Assembly (NCBI GenBank): GCA_016714045.1
Contig: JADJNY010000005.1
Location: 372,001 to 436,000 of the forward strand
Origin: Planctomycetota bacterium
GTDB lineage: Bacteria; Planctomycetota; UBA1135; GCA-002686595
Direction of reading: 5' to 3'
DNA length: 64,000 nucleotides
Shown: positions 18,006 through 26,722 of the stretch, piece after piece
Position numbering within the stretch: position 1 is the stretch's first letter
Layout of the letters: every line of letters begins with the position of its first letter
The notes under the pieces: generated by a model
Databases searched by the model: none
Told to the model about the DNA's origin: nothing
Seen by the model: the letters and a program-made list of their open reading frames with translations, nothing else
Made by a program: the position numbers and the translations under genes

Positions 18006-19385
18006 ATGCGCGACGTCCTGGTCAGCCTGTTCATCCTCGGCTCGTTGCCGACCTGCTTCCGCAGGCCGTTCATTGGGCTCTTGATGTTCACGCTGCTCGC
18101 GTACATGCGCCTGCAGGACCTGACGTGGGGCTTCGCGCGCTTCCAACGCTGGTCCCTGTTCGTCGCGATCGTGACCCTGGCGGGCTTCTTCGTCACGCGC
18201 GGCGACAAGCGCTTCATGCTCGGCGACCTGCGCAACTGGATGATGGTCGGGCTCGCGCTCCTCGTGGGCGCGTCGCTCGTCGCGGGCGGGTACACCACGA
18301 AGGGCGACCTCTCCATCTACATCGACTTCCTCAAGGTGCTCGGCGTCGCCGTGTTCACGACCGGCGTGGTCAAGAACCGCGAGTACTTGCGGATCCTCGT
18401 CTGGGTCGTCGCGCTCTCGTTCGGCTTCTACGGCGTCAAGAACGGCGTCGCGTCGATCGTGTCGGGTGGCAGCCTCCAGATCATCCAAGGTCCGGGCGGC
18501 ATGCTCTCGGACAACAACGACTTCGCGCTCGCGCTGTGCATGGGCGCGCCGATGCTCCTCTGCCTCGGATTCTCGGAGACGCGACCGCTGTTGAAACGAG
18601 TGTTCATCGGCATGGTGCCGCTGATGCTGCTCACGATCATGGCGACGCACAGTCGCGGCGCGTTCCTCGCGATCTCCGCGACGATCCCGGTGCTCGTGTG
18701 GCGCTCGCGCAACCGCGTCGCGGGCTTCGCGGTCGCTGGGTTGCTCGCGCTGACGGCCGTGCTCGTGGCGCCGAAGTCGTACGTGGAGCGTCTCTCCACG
18801 ATCAAACAATACGAGACCGAGGGCTCGGCCAAGGGGCGCCTCGAGGCGTGGGGCGTCGCGTTCAACATGATCCAATCGAACCCGGTGCTCGGTGTCGGCT
18901 TCGACAAGTTTCAGCGCAACTACAAGCGCTACGACCCGAAGGCCCTGACCGAAGAGGAGGGCGGCCCCGGCACGCGCGTGGCGCACAACAGCTACCTCCA
19001 GATCTGGGCGGAGTGCGGTACGCCCGCGTTCCTCCTCTACCTCGGGCTCATCGGGCTCTCGTTCCTCGATCTATGGCGGCTCAGGCGCGAGGCGGAGCGG
19101 AGGTACTACACGAGCTGGATCCTGAGCTACGCCACCATGTTCGAGGCGTCGATGGCCGCGTTCGTCGTGGGCAGCTTCTTCCTGAACCGCGCCCACTTCG
19201 ACCTCTTCTATCACTTCGTCGCGATCATCGCGGTCTTCGGCGTCATCGCACGCGCCGAGATGGCGTCGAGTCCGAGCCCGACGGCCGCGGGCGGCGCGCG
19301 CGGACCGCTCGAGTGGGTCGGCGAGCGCGGCTTCGGTCGCGGCCCACGCCAGCGCGGCTTTGCCCGCGCGGGGCTCTCTTCCTGA
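18006..19385 (+). CDS. O-antigen ligase/polymerase-like membrane protein, exosortase-A-associated type
   Basis: 459 residues with about ten hydrophobic helices. The N-terminus (MRDVLVSLFILGSLPTC..RPFIGLLMFTLLAYMRLQDLTWGFA) is the pattern of putative O-glycosylation ligases of the XrtA/PEP-CTERM loci (TIGR03097, DUF5935 plus Wzy_C). The large periplasmic loop and Wzy_C signature include ATHSRGAFLAI, GSAKGRLEAWGVAFNMI.SNPVLGVGFDKF and VAHNSYLQIWAECG. Probably transfers or polymerises glycan units in the periplasm. Follows wzz by 45 bases and precedes the amidotransferase by 10. The last ~45 residues are Gly/Arg-rich and not conserved. Confidence 0.85.
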   Translation: MRDVLVSLFILGSLPTCFRRPFIGLLMFTLLAYMRLQDLTWGFARFQRWSLFVAIVTLAGFFVTRGDKRFMLGDLRNWMMVGLALLVGASLVAGGYTTKGDLSIYIDFLKVLGVAVFTTGVVKNREYLRILVWVVALSFGFYGVKNGVASIVSGGSLQIIQGPGGMLSDNNDFALALCMGAPMLLCLGFSETRPLLKRVFIGMVPLMLLTIMATHSRGAFLAISATIPVLVWRSRNRVAGFAVAGLLALTAVLVAPKSYVERLSTIKQYETEGSAKGRLEAWGVAFNMIQSNPVLGVGFDKFQRNYKRYDPKALTEEEGGPGTRVAHNSYLQIWAECGTPAFLLYLGLIGLSFLDLWRLRREAERRYYTSWILSYATMFEASMAAFVVGSFFLNRAHFDLFYHFVAIIAVFGVIARAEMASSPSPTAAGGARGPLEWVGERGFGRGPRQRGFARAGLSS

Positions 19386-19395
19386 GGCGCTCGCC

Positions 19396-21321
19396 ATGTG
19401 CGGCTTCACCGGCATCGCCTGGGACGACCCGAAGCGCGCGCCCGAGCGCGCGCTCTTGTCGCGCATGGCGCGGACGCTCGAGCACCGCGGCCCCGACGAC
19501 GAGGGCATCGAGGTGCGCGCGCCCTTCGGCATGGGGTTCCGCCGGCTCTCGATCATCGATCTCGCGGGCGGCCACCAGCCGATCTTCGACGAGAGCGGCG
19601 ACATCGCGGTCGTCTGCAACGGCGAGATCTACAACTTCGAGGAGCTGCGCAAAGGCCTCGAAGCGCGCGGGCACCGCTTCCGCACAGGCTCGGACGTCGA
19701 GTGCGTCGTCCACCTGTACGAAGAGCACGGCGAGCGGCTCGCGGAGCACTTGACCGGCATGTTCGCGTTCGCGGTCTTCGACTGGCGCGACCCCGCGCGG
19801 CCGAAGCTGCTCCTCGGGCGCGACCGCATCGGCATCAAGCCGCTGTACTTCGCGCGCACCAGCGAAGGGCTCCTCTTCGCGAGCGAGGTCAAGGCGATCC
19901 TCGAGAGCGGACTCGTCTCGCGGCAGCTGCGCGCGACCGCGATGCTCGACTACCTGGTGCAGGGCTACACGAGCGGGCTCCACTCGGCGTGGGAGGGGAT
20001 CGATCGGGTTCCGCCCGCCTCGACGCTCTCGTTCGTCTGCGGCGAAGAGCCGCGCGTCGCGCGCTACTGGGACCTGCCCGTCGACGGCCTGCGCGAGCCC
20101 GCGCGCGACGACGAAATCCTCGAATGGCTCGATCGCGTCGTGCGCGACCACCTCGTCAGCGACGTGCCGCTCGGCGCGTTCCTCTCGGGCGGCATCGACA
20201 GCAACGCGGTCGCCGACAGCATGGCGCGCCTGCGCTCGGGGGCCGCGACGGGCCGCGCGGAGCGCTCCGTGCGCGACGCGCTGGTCCTGTGCTCGGTCGG
20301 GTTCCGCGAGGCCGAGTTCGACGAGCTCGACGTCGCGCGCGAGAGCGCCAAGGCCCTCGGCGCCGTGCACCACACGCAGGTGCTGGAGCCCGATCCCAAG
20401 CTCGCGCTCGACGTGCTGCCGTGGTTCTTCGACGAGCCGCTCGCGGATCCGTCGACGGTGCCGACGTACCTCGTGTCGCGGATGGCGCGCGAGCACGTCA
20501 CGGTCGCGCTGACGGGCGACGGCGGGGACGAAGTGTTCGGCGGTTACCGCCGGTACGTGTTCGACGTCGCCGAGAACCGCGTGCGCGCGCGCCTCGGCCG
20601 CGGCGGTCAGCGCCTGCTCGCGATGGCGGGGCGCGTCTACCCGAAGCTCGATTGGGCGCCGCGCGTCCTGCGCGCGAAGCACACGCTGCTCAACTTCGGC
20701 GCCGACCCCGCGCGCGCGTACTTCCAGAGTCTGACGCAGCTCCCGCGCGAAGCGGCGCTCGCCGTGCTGCAGCCGGAGCTCGCGCGTTCCCTCGCCGGTC
20801 ACGATCCGTTCATCGCGTTCGCGGAGCACTACCATCGCCCGCGCGGCGTCGACGCGCTGTACCGGGCGCAGTACGCGGACTTCCACACGTTCCTGCCCGA
20901 CCAGATCCTCGTGAAGTCGGACCGCGCCTCGATGGGGGCGTCGCTCGAGGTGCGGCCGCCGCTCCTCGACCACCGCTTCGTCGAGCGCTTCGCGAACCTG
21001 CCCACGCCGGAGAAGGTGCGCGGCGGCCGCGGGAAGCACGCCTTCCGCGAGGCGCTGCGCGGCCGCGTGCGCGGCGACGTGCTCGACGGGCCGAAGCGGG
21101 GCTTCGACATCCCGCTGCGCCGCTGGCTCGCGGGGCCGCTCTCCGGCGTCGTGCGGGACGCGCTCCACACGCTCCCCGCGGACTGGTTCGACCGCGCCGC
21201 GCTCGTCGCGAAGCTCGAGGAGCACCAAGGCGGCGGACGAGATCACTCACACCTCCTCTGGAGCCTGCTCGTGCTCGAGCGCTGGCGCCAGCGTCACCGC
21301 GTCTCGGACACTCTCGCGTAG
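19396..21321 (+). CDS. asparagine-synthase-like glutamine amidotransferase (XrtA-locus type)
   Basis: 641 residues. MCGFTGI start gives Cys2, the nucleophile of the class II glutamine amidotransferase domain (1-~210; RRLSIIDLAGG.QPI, CNGEIYNF, GSDVECVVHLYEE.G). The C-terminal ATP-pyrophosphatase domain has LSGGIDSN near residue 265 and LTGDGGDEVFGGYRRY. The first ATG upstream (19360) would move Cys away from position 2 and is rejected. In polysaccharide loci these enzymes amidate sugar carboxylates rather than make free asparagine. Its place between the ligase and the DUF3473-type deacetylase matches exosortase-A-associated amidotransferase 1 (TIGR03108). Confidence 0.9.
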   Translation: MCGFTGIAWDDPKRAPERALLSRMARTLEHRGPDDEGIEVRAPFGMGFRRLSIIDLAGGHQPIFDESGDIAVVCNGEIYNFEELRKGLEARGHRFRTGSDVECVVHLYEEHGERLAEHLTGMFAFAVFDWRDPARPKLLLGRDRIGIKPLYFARTSEGLLFASEVKAILESGLVSRQLRATAMLDYLVQGYTSGLHSAWEGIDRVPPASTLSFVCGEEPRVARYWDLPVDGLREPARDDEILEWLDRVVRDHLVSDVPLGAFLSGGIDSNAVADSMARLRSGAATGRAERSVRDALVLCSVGFREAEFDELDVARESAKALGAVHHTQVLEPDPKLALDVLPWFFDEPLADPSTVPTYLVSRMAREHVTVALTGDGGDEVFGGYRRYVFDVAENRVRARLGRGGQRLLAMAGRVYPKLDWAPRVLRAKHTLLNFGADPARAYFQSLTQLPREAALAVLQPELARSLAGHDPFIAFAEHYHRPRGVDALYRAQYADFHTFLPDQILVKSDRASMGASLEVRPPLLDHRFVERFANLPTPEKVRGGRGKHAFREALRGRVRGDVLDGPKRGFDIPLRRWLAGPLSGVVRDALHTLPADWFDRAALVAKLEEHQGGGRDHSHLLWSLLVLERWRQRHRVSDTLA

Positions 21322-21331
21322 GATCGCCGCC

Positions 21332-22180
21332 GTGCAGCACGCGCTCTCGTTCGACGTCGAGGAGTACTTCCAGGTCGCGAACCTCCGCGGGCACTTCCGC
21401 CGCGAGGACTGGGACGCCGTCCCGTCGCGCCTCTCCGTCGGCATGGACGCGATCCTCTCCGCGCTCGACCGGCACGACGCGCGCGCGACGTTTTTCTTCC
21501 TCGGCTGGATCGCCGAGCGGCACCCGGAGCTCGTCCGACGTTGTCGCGACGCGGGCCACGAGCTCGCGAGCCACGGCTATGAGCACAGCTTCCTCCAGGA
21601 CCTCGGCGGTCCGGAGGGGCTCGAGCGCGACCTCGCGCGCACCGAGGAAGCGCTCGTCGCGGCCGGCGCGCCGCGACCGATCGGCTTCCGTGCTTCGACG
21701 TTCACGTTGACGCGTGCGACGTGGTGGGCGTTCGACGTGCTCGCGCGGCGCGGGTACCGCTACGACTCCTCCGTCCACCCCGTCCGCCACCCCGTGTACG
21801 GCGTGCCGGACTTCGAGCCCGGCATCTCCGAAGTGGCCGCGAAGGACGGAACGCGCATCGTCGAGTTCCCCGTGTCGACGTGGCCGCTCCTGGGACGCAA
21901 CCTGCCCGTCGGCGGCGGGGGCTACTTCCGCCTGTTGCCGGTGTCGATCACGGACGCCGCCGTGCGCGGTCTCGCGAAGCGCGGGCGCCCGGTCGCGCTC
22001 TACCTGCACCCGTGGGAGTTCGACCCCGCGCAGCCGCGCTGCCCCGCGCCAGCGTTGAAGCGCTTCCGGCACTACCTGAACCTCGATCGCACGCTCCCGC
22101 GGCTCGAGCACCTGCTCGCGCGGCACCGCTTCACGACAATGCGCGCCGTGCTCGAGGAGCGCGGCGCGCTGGCGGCCTGA
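21332..22180 (+). CDS. polysaccharide deacetylase, XrtA-locus subfamily
   Basis: 282 residues from GTG 21332. NodB-fold deacetylase: SFDVEEYFQ with metal-binding Asp8, then SHGYEH with His81 and His85 completing the D-H-H triad, FRASTFTLTRAT and the C-terminal YLHPWEFD. The DVEEYFQV start and HPWEFDPAQP ending are typical of the PEP-CTERM-locus subfamily (TIGR03006, DUF3473 C-terminus). Removes N- or O-acetyl groups from the polysaccharide or its lipid-linked precursor. The stop codon abuts that of the convergent TPR gene with no spare base, so there is no room for a conventional terminator. Confidence 0.9.
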   Translation: MQHALSFDVEEYFQVANLRGHFRREDWDAVPSRLSVGMDAILSALDRHDARATFFFLGWIAERHPELVRRCRDAGHELASHGYEHSFLQDLGGPEGLERDLARTEEALVAAGAPRPIGFRASTFTLTRATWWAFDVLARRGYRYDSSVHPVRHPVYGVPDFEPGISEVAAKDGTRIVEFPVSTWPLLGRNLPVGGGGYFRLLPVSITDAAVRGLAKRGRPVALYLHPWEFDPAQPRCPAPALKRFRHYLNLDRTLPRLEHLLARHRFTTMRAVLEERGALAA

Positions 22181-25100
22181 TCAGGGCTGGGCCGCGTCCG
22201 GACGCGCGAGGCCCGCGACGGTTCGCAGCAGGGCGCGGCGGTAGGGGTCGCCGACGCGGTCCTTCCACGCGGCGACGGTCTGCCGCGCGCGTTCGAGGTC
22301 CGCGGGCTCGCCGCGGGCGCACGAGGCCGCGGCGAGGAGCGTCGCGTGGCGTTCGGCGAGGCCGGGCTCGACGAGCTTCGCGACGTCGATCGTGTCCAGG
22401 AGGTCGATCACGGCCTGCGCGGAACGGGGGCCGAAGTTCCACTGCGCTTCGGCGCGCAGCAGGACGAGCTCGGGGTCCGGCTCGGTGCGGTCTTCGGCCT
22501 GGAGCACGGCCTGCATCGTCAGGTTCATGCGCTCGGGCTTCTGTTCGCGCCGTGCCATCCAGCGCAGCATCTCGCGCTGCACGCCGCCGGCGGGAGCGAG
22601 GCGCGCCACGATGCGCAGCTCGTCCAGCGCCTCGGCGATCTTCCCTTGCGCCGCGAGCGCGCGCGCGGACGCGAGCCAGGCCTCGGGGCTGCCGGGTTCG
22701 AGGCGCAGCTCGGCTTCGAGCGTCGCGCGCGCCTCGACGGGGTCGATCTCGAGCAAGAGGTCCGCGAAGGCCGCGAGGCCGCCGGGCGCGAGCCGCTCGA
22801 GCGCGCGGTCCTCGTGCTGGGCGCGGAACGTGCGCAGACGCGCGAGCGCGCGGGCGACGCCGATCGACGGGTTGTTCGGGTCGCGGGATAGGTCCTCGCG
22901 CGCGAGCGCGGCGACGGCGCGAGGATCGTGCGGGTGCGCGGCAGCGAGCGCCTCGAGCTCGGTGGCGCGCTCCGCGGGCGTCACGAGCTCGCCGGCGCGC
23001 GCGAGGAGCGCGAGGTGCCGCGGCAGGGCGTCGCGGTCCGAGTACGCCTTGAACGCGGCGAACGCCTTGCGCTGCGCCGCGAGCGCGCCAGCGACGTCCG
23101 GCCCGCTCGCGAGCCGCAACGCGAGCTCGGACTGCGCCGCCGCGGAGTTCGGCGCCAACTCCACGGCTTGACGGACGAGCGCGAGCGCGTCCTCGCCCTT
23201 CGCGAAGCGCGCGCGGGCTTCGTCGAGCAGTCGTTCCGGCTTCGGTCCCGAGAGCGTGCCCATCGCGGCGAGGCGCCGCTGCCGCACTTCAGCTCGCGCG
23301 AGCTCCGGTGAGATCGACGGCGGGGGCTCGACCCGCTCGAGCTGGTCCCACGCGGGACCGAACATCGGGTGCTGCGCGAGGAGCAGCGCGAGCTGTTCGC
23401 GCACGCGCGCGGCGTCGTCCTGCGCGCGCGCGAGCTGCGCGAGCATCCAGGACTTCCACAGCGTCCCGCGCGCGCGCTTGGTCGTGGCTTCGACGCGCAC
23501 ACGCGCCCAGCCGCCGCCGACGGGGGTCGTGCTGGCGAGCAACGCGGCCGCGGCGAAGCGCGGGTCGGCGCTGCCGTCCGCGCCGCGCAGGAAACGGTCC
23601 GTCTCCGCGAGCACGGTGTTGCCGAAGTAGGGCGGCGCGTCCCAGCTCTCCTTCTTCAGCGCGGCGAGCACGGCCTCGGCGAGGCGCCAGTTCGTCGCGC
23701 GCGGTTCTTTCGCGAGCGCTTCGCGGATCGTCGTCGCGGCCTCGTCGAGGTGGTCGGAGAGGAGCGCGATCAGCGTGCGCTGCAGCGGCGTCGCGCGAAA
23801 CCGTGATTCGGCGAGCGCGTTCGACCACGACGCCGCGCGGTCCCAATCGGCCGCGTCGACCGCGCGCAGGAGCTCGAGGAGCTCGACTCCGCCGGCCGTC
23901 TCGAAGGCCTGCGCGCGCTCGAGGTACTGAGCCGCTCCCGCCTCGTCCTTCGCGAGGAGCGCGCAGAGCGCGAGGCGCATCACGACGTCGCCGCCGCGCG
24001 TCTCGGGGGCCGCGTCGAGGTCCTCGAGCAGGCGCTGCGCGAATCCCCGCTGGCCGGAGAGCAGGAGCTGGTCGGCGAGCGCGAGGCGGACGGGGCGCGG
24101 CGAGTCCCCGCGCCCGGCGAACGCCTCGAGGGCGCGCGAGAGCCGGTCGAGGTCGTTCGCGCGCAGCGCGGCGCGCACGAACAGCTGGAGCGCGGACCGG
24201 TCGTCGAAGACCTTGCCGCCGATCGCGCCGAGGACCTCGAGCGCCGCGCGCGGGTCCTCGAGCTCGACGTGGAGTTCCGCGAGCAGCACGCGCGCGTCGA
24301 AGCTCATCGTCTCCGGTGCGAGCTCGAGCAGGATGGCGCGCGCTCGCTCCCGCTCGCCGCGCGCGACGAGCGTGCGGGCTACGACCACGCGACCGAAGCG
24401 CTCGGGGTCGCCGCGCATGAGCGCGAGCTCCTCGCGCGATGTCAGCGTGCCCGGCGGGATGGGGCGGAGGAGCGCCGCGATCTCGTCGGTGCCGCCGACG
24501 GCGCGCACGCGGCGCACGCACTGCTCGACGAGGTCGCGCGTCCGGCCCTCGCGGCGCGCGAGCTCGATCGCCATGTCGATCGCGGGCAGGAAGCCGGGCA
24601 CCGACTCCGACAACTTGCGGACGAGCAGCGTCGCGCGCGGCGTGTCGCCGGCCTCGATGCAGACCTCCGCCATCCGGTAGAGCTCGTACGGCGACGCGTC
24701 GGTCGGCGGCGTCCAGATGTCGCGGCTCGCGGCCTCGGCGCGGCGCGCGTAGGGGTCGATGCCCGCGCCGCGGAGCTCGAGCTCGCCGAACTCGCGCCAG
24801 CGCGGCAAGAGCTCCGCCGTGCGCGCGGGCAAGAGGCTCATCCCGCGCGCCCAACGCGCCTCAGGGTCGCGGTAGCCGGCATTCGGGCTCTGGTACTGCA
24901 ACTCCGCGAGCCGCAGCCACAGCTCCCCGTCCGAATCCGGATCGAGGTCGAGCGCGCCCTTCAGGTACTCGCGTTCGGCGTTCGCCTCGCCGAGGAAGCG
25001 CGAGGCGAGCGCGGCCTCGCGGTAGGCGAGGGCGCGCGTGCCGGGCTCCGGCTCCGCGTCCGTGGACGGGAGGAAGCGCGACACGAGCATGAGCCGTCCC

Positions 25101-26224
25101 TGCGCGACGAGCTCGCGGCCGATCGCGGACTGCTTCACGTACGCGAGGCCCATGTAGAAGTCGGACCAGGAGACGCGCCCCGTGTCGGCGACCTCGCGCA
25201 GCTCGCCGGCCGCGATGCCGAGCGGCGACCAGCGCTCGCTCTTGCGGAGGGCGCGGCACGCCATGGCGAAGAACTCGGGCGGCGCGAGCGCCTTGCGGTT
25301 CAGCCAGCCGTTCGAGATCTCCGACGCGAAGCGCCAGCGCTCGAGCTCGGAGAGCGTCCGCAGCCCCGTGGTCGCGCATTCGAGGTCCGTGCGGACCGCC
25401 GTGTGCCGCTGCGCGACGGCGACGAGCGAGGCGGCCTCCTCGTCGTGGCCCGCGCGGTCGAGCAGCTGGACGAGCAGCGCGAACGCGCGCGGGTCGACGC
25501 CGTTCTCGAGCGTGCGCGCGAGCGCCTCGCGCGCGGCGCGGGACGAGCGCGCGGCTTCGTCGCACGCGGCGAGGACCTGCTCGACCTCCTCGCCTTGCTG
25601 CGCGTCGAAGAGCGCGCGCACGTGGTGGCCGAGCACGACACGCTGCGCGTCGGTCGGGTCGAGCGCTCCGAGCCGCTCGCACAGCGCGTGCGCGGTCTCG
25701 GCGTCGTGGGGGACGAGGCCATGGTCGCACACGCGCAGCGCGCGTGTGAGCGCGGCGCGCGCGGCCTCGGTGTGCAGCGCGCCCGCGCGCGCCCAGGCGT
25801 CGAGGTCGTCCGGCGCGCGGGAGAGGATGCTCTCGATGCGGGCGAGCGCCTTCGGCACGTCGCCAGAGCGCGCGTCGAGGTCGACGAGCAGCGTCTCGAT
25901 GTCGCGCGGGTTGCCGCGCTCCGCGAACACGGACTCGACGTCCGCCTTCGCTCGATCCCACGAGCCGATCTTCGTCAGCACCTTCGCGCGGGCGAGCCGG
26001 ACCTCCGAGGCGAGGTGCGCGTCCTTCGCGTGCTCGGCGCGCTCGAGCGCGAGGTCGAGGTTCGCGAGCGCCTGCTCCTCGTCGAACTGGCCGGCCTCGA
26101 CCTTGTCCCGCACGGAGCGGAAGTACTCCTCGGGCGTCCGGGCGGACTGGCGTCCGACCATGGCCGCGACGGCGCCGAACACGGCGAGCGCGAGCGCGAA
26201 CAGAAACCAGGTGCTCCACTTCAT
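22181..26224 (-). CDS. very large membrane-anchored TPR protein
   Basis: 1347 residues. One N-terminal hydrophobic helix (WFLFALALAVFGAVAAMV, ~5-22) with no lipobox, so an uncleaved signal-anchor or signal peptide, then helical repeats through to the C-terminus (for example AFASVRLARAKVLTKIGSWDRAK-type pairs, LGEANAEREYLKGALDLDPDSD, ALVRQAVELAPNSAAAQSELALRL). The pattern is a TPR solenoid of 30 or so repeats. XrtA-type loci often carry a long TPR lipoprotein (TIGR02917-like), and this may be its functional equivalent, a periplasmic scaffold for the glycan machinery. That role is inference from position. It lies tail-to-tail with the deacetylase and head-to-head with the glycosyltransferase genes. 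Confidence 0.85.
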   Translation of the reverse strand: MKWSTWFLFALALAVFGAVAAMVGRQSARTPEEYFRSVRDKVEAGQFDEEQALANLDLALERAEHAKDAHLASEVRLARAKVLTKIGSWDRAKADVESVFAERGNPRDIETLLVDLDARSGDVPKALARIESILSRAPDDLDAWARAGALHTEAARAALTRALRVCDHGLVPHDAETAHALCERLGALDPTDAQRVVLGHHVRALFDAQQGEEVEQVLAACDEAARSSRAAREALARTLENGVDPRAFALLVQLLDRAGHDEEAASLVAVAQRHTAVRTDLECATTGLRTLSELERWRFASEISNGWLNRKALAPPEFFAMACRALRKSERWSPLGIAAGELREVADTGRVSWSDFYMGLAYVKQSAIGRELVAQGRLMLVSRFLPSTDAEPEPGTRALAYREAALASRFLGEANAEREYLKGALDLDPDSDGELWLRLAELQYQSPNAGYRDPEARWARGMSLLPARTAELLPRWREFGELELRGAGIDPYARRAEAASRDIWTPPTDASPYELYRMAEVCIEAGDTPRATLLVRKLSESVPGFLPAIDMAIELARREGRTRDLVEQCVRRVRAVGGTDEIAALLRPIPPGTLTSREELALMRGDPERFGRVVVARTLVARGERERARAILLELAPETMSFDARVLLAELHVELEDPRAALEVLGAIGGKVFDDRSALQLFVRAALRANDLDRLSRALEAFAGRGDSPRPVRLALADQLLLSGQRGFAQRLLEDLDAAPETRGGDVVMRLALCALLAKDEAGAAQYLERAQAFETAGGVELLELLRAVDAADWDRAASWSNALAESRFRATPLQRTLIALLSDHLDEAATTIREALAKEPRATNWRLAEAVLAALKKESWDAPPYFGNTVLAETDRFLRGADGSADPRFAAAALLASTTPVGGGWARVRVEATTKRARGTLWKSWMLAQLARAQDDAARVREQLALLLAQHPMFGPAWDQLERVEPPPSISPELARAEVRQRRLAAMGTLSGPKPERLLDEARARFAKGEDALALVRQAVELAPNSAAAQSELALRLASGPDVAGALAAQRKAFAAFKAYSDRDALPRHLALLARAGELVTPAERATELEALAAAHPHDPRAVAALAREDLSRDPNNPSIGVARALARLRTFRAQHEDRALERLAPGGLAAFADLLLEIDPVEARATLEAELRLEPGSPEAWLASARALAAQGKIAEALDELRIVARLAPAGGVQREMLRWMARREQKPERMNLTMQAVLQAEDRTEPDPELVLLRAEAQWNFGPRSAQAVIDLLDTIDVAKLVEPGLAERHATLLAAASCARGEPADLERARQTVAAWKDRVGDPYRRALLRTVAGLARPDAAQP

Positions 26225-26722
26225 GCGGGGGCGGGATCTCTACTCCGAACGGCGCCGCGGTTCTACGTCGAGGACCTCGCGCTTCTCGCGGCCGCGGTCC
26301 GATCGAGGCGTCGGGAAGGACGCGTTCGGGACGGAGAGCGTACGGTCGCGGGGGACGGCGGGGGACGCGTGGGCTGCGCCGGCAGCGGGGAAGGGGACCA
26401 CGGGGGGCCTCATCGACCGTGCGCGGGGGGCGGGTTGACCGGACCCCGCCCGGAGGCCTGTTCCCTTCGGTGACGCGGGCGAGACGCCGGCACCCTGGGC
26501 TGCCCGGGGCCGCGCGAGGGCACCCGCCCGGGCTCGGACCCCGGCCTGGGGAGGTCGTCGACGGGGGCGGGGCGGCCCGAGCCAACGACAGGGGTCGGCC
26601 TCCTCCCAGGGCGGGGACGGGGCGTCGGACGCCGCGGCGCCGTCCTCATGGCCCCCGGACCCTCCGCCGATACGCCCGACGACCCTTCCGCGGACCTCCA
26701 CCCCCGCGGAGCGGCCTCCGAC
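26225..26722. other. divergent intergenic region, TPR gene and glycosyltransferase operon
   Basis: About 500 bases, including 75 that would be coding if the glycosyltransferase started at 26648. Very GC-rich with G-runs (ggggacggcgggggacgcg near 26355). It must contain promoters for both directions. On the minus strand a TAGAGAT sits about 15 bases before the TPR start. No RNA gene recognised. Confidence 0.4.

Noticed and set aside
16275..18986. Minus-strand open frame of 903 codons, His/Arg/Glu-rich
   Set aside because: It lies opposite wzz and the ligase gene, both with clear family motifs. Shadow frame.
18006..19385. Membrane protein as an exosortase
   Set aside because: Lacks the exosortase Cys/Arg/His motifs and matches the O-antigen-ligase/Wzy_C pattern.
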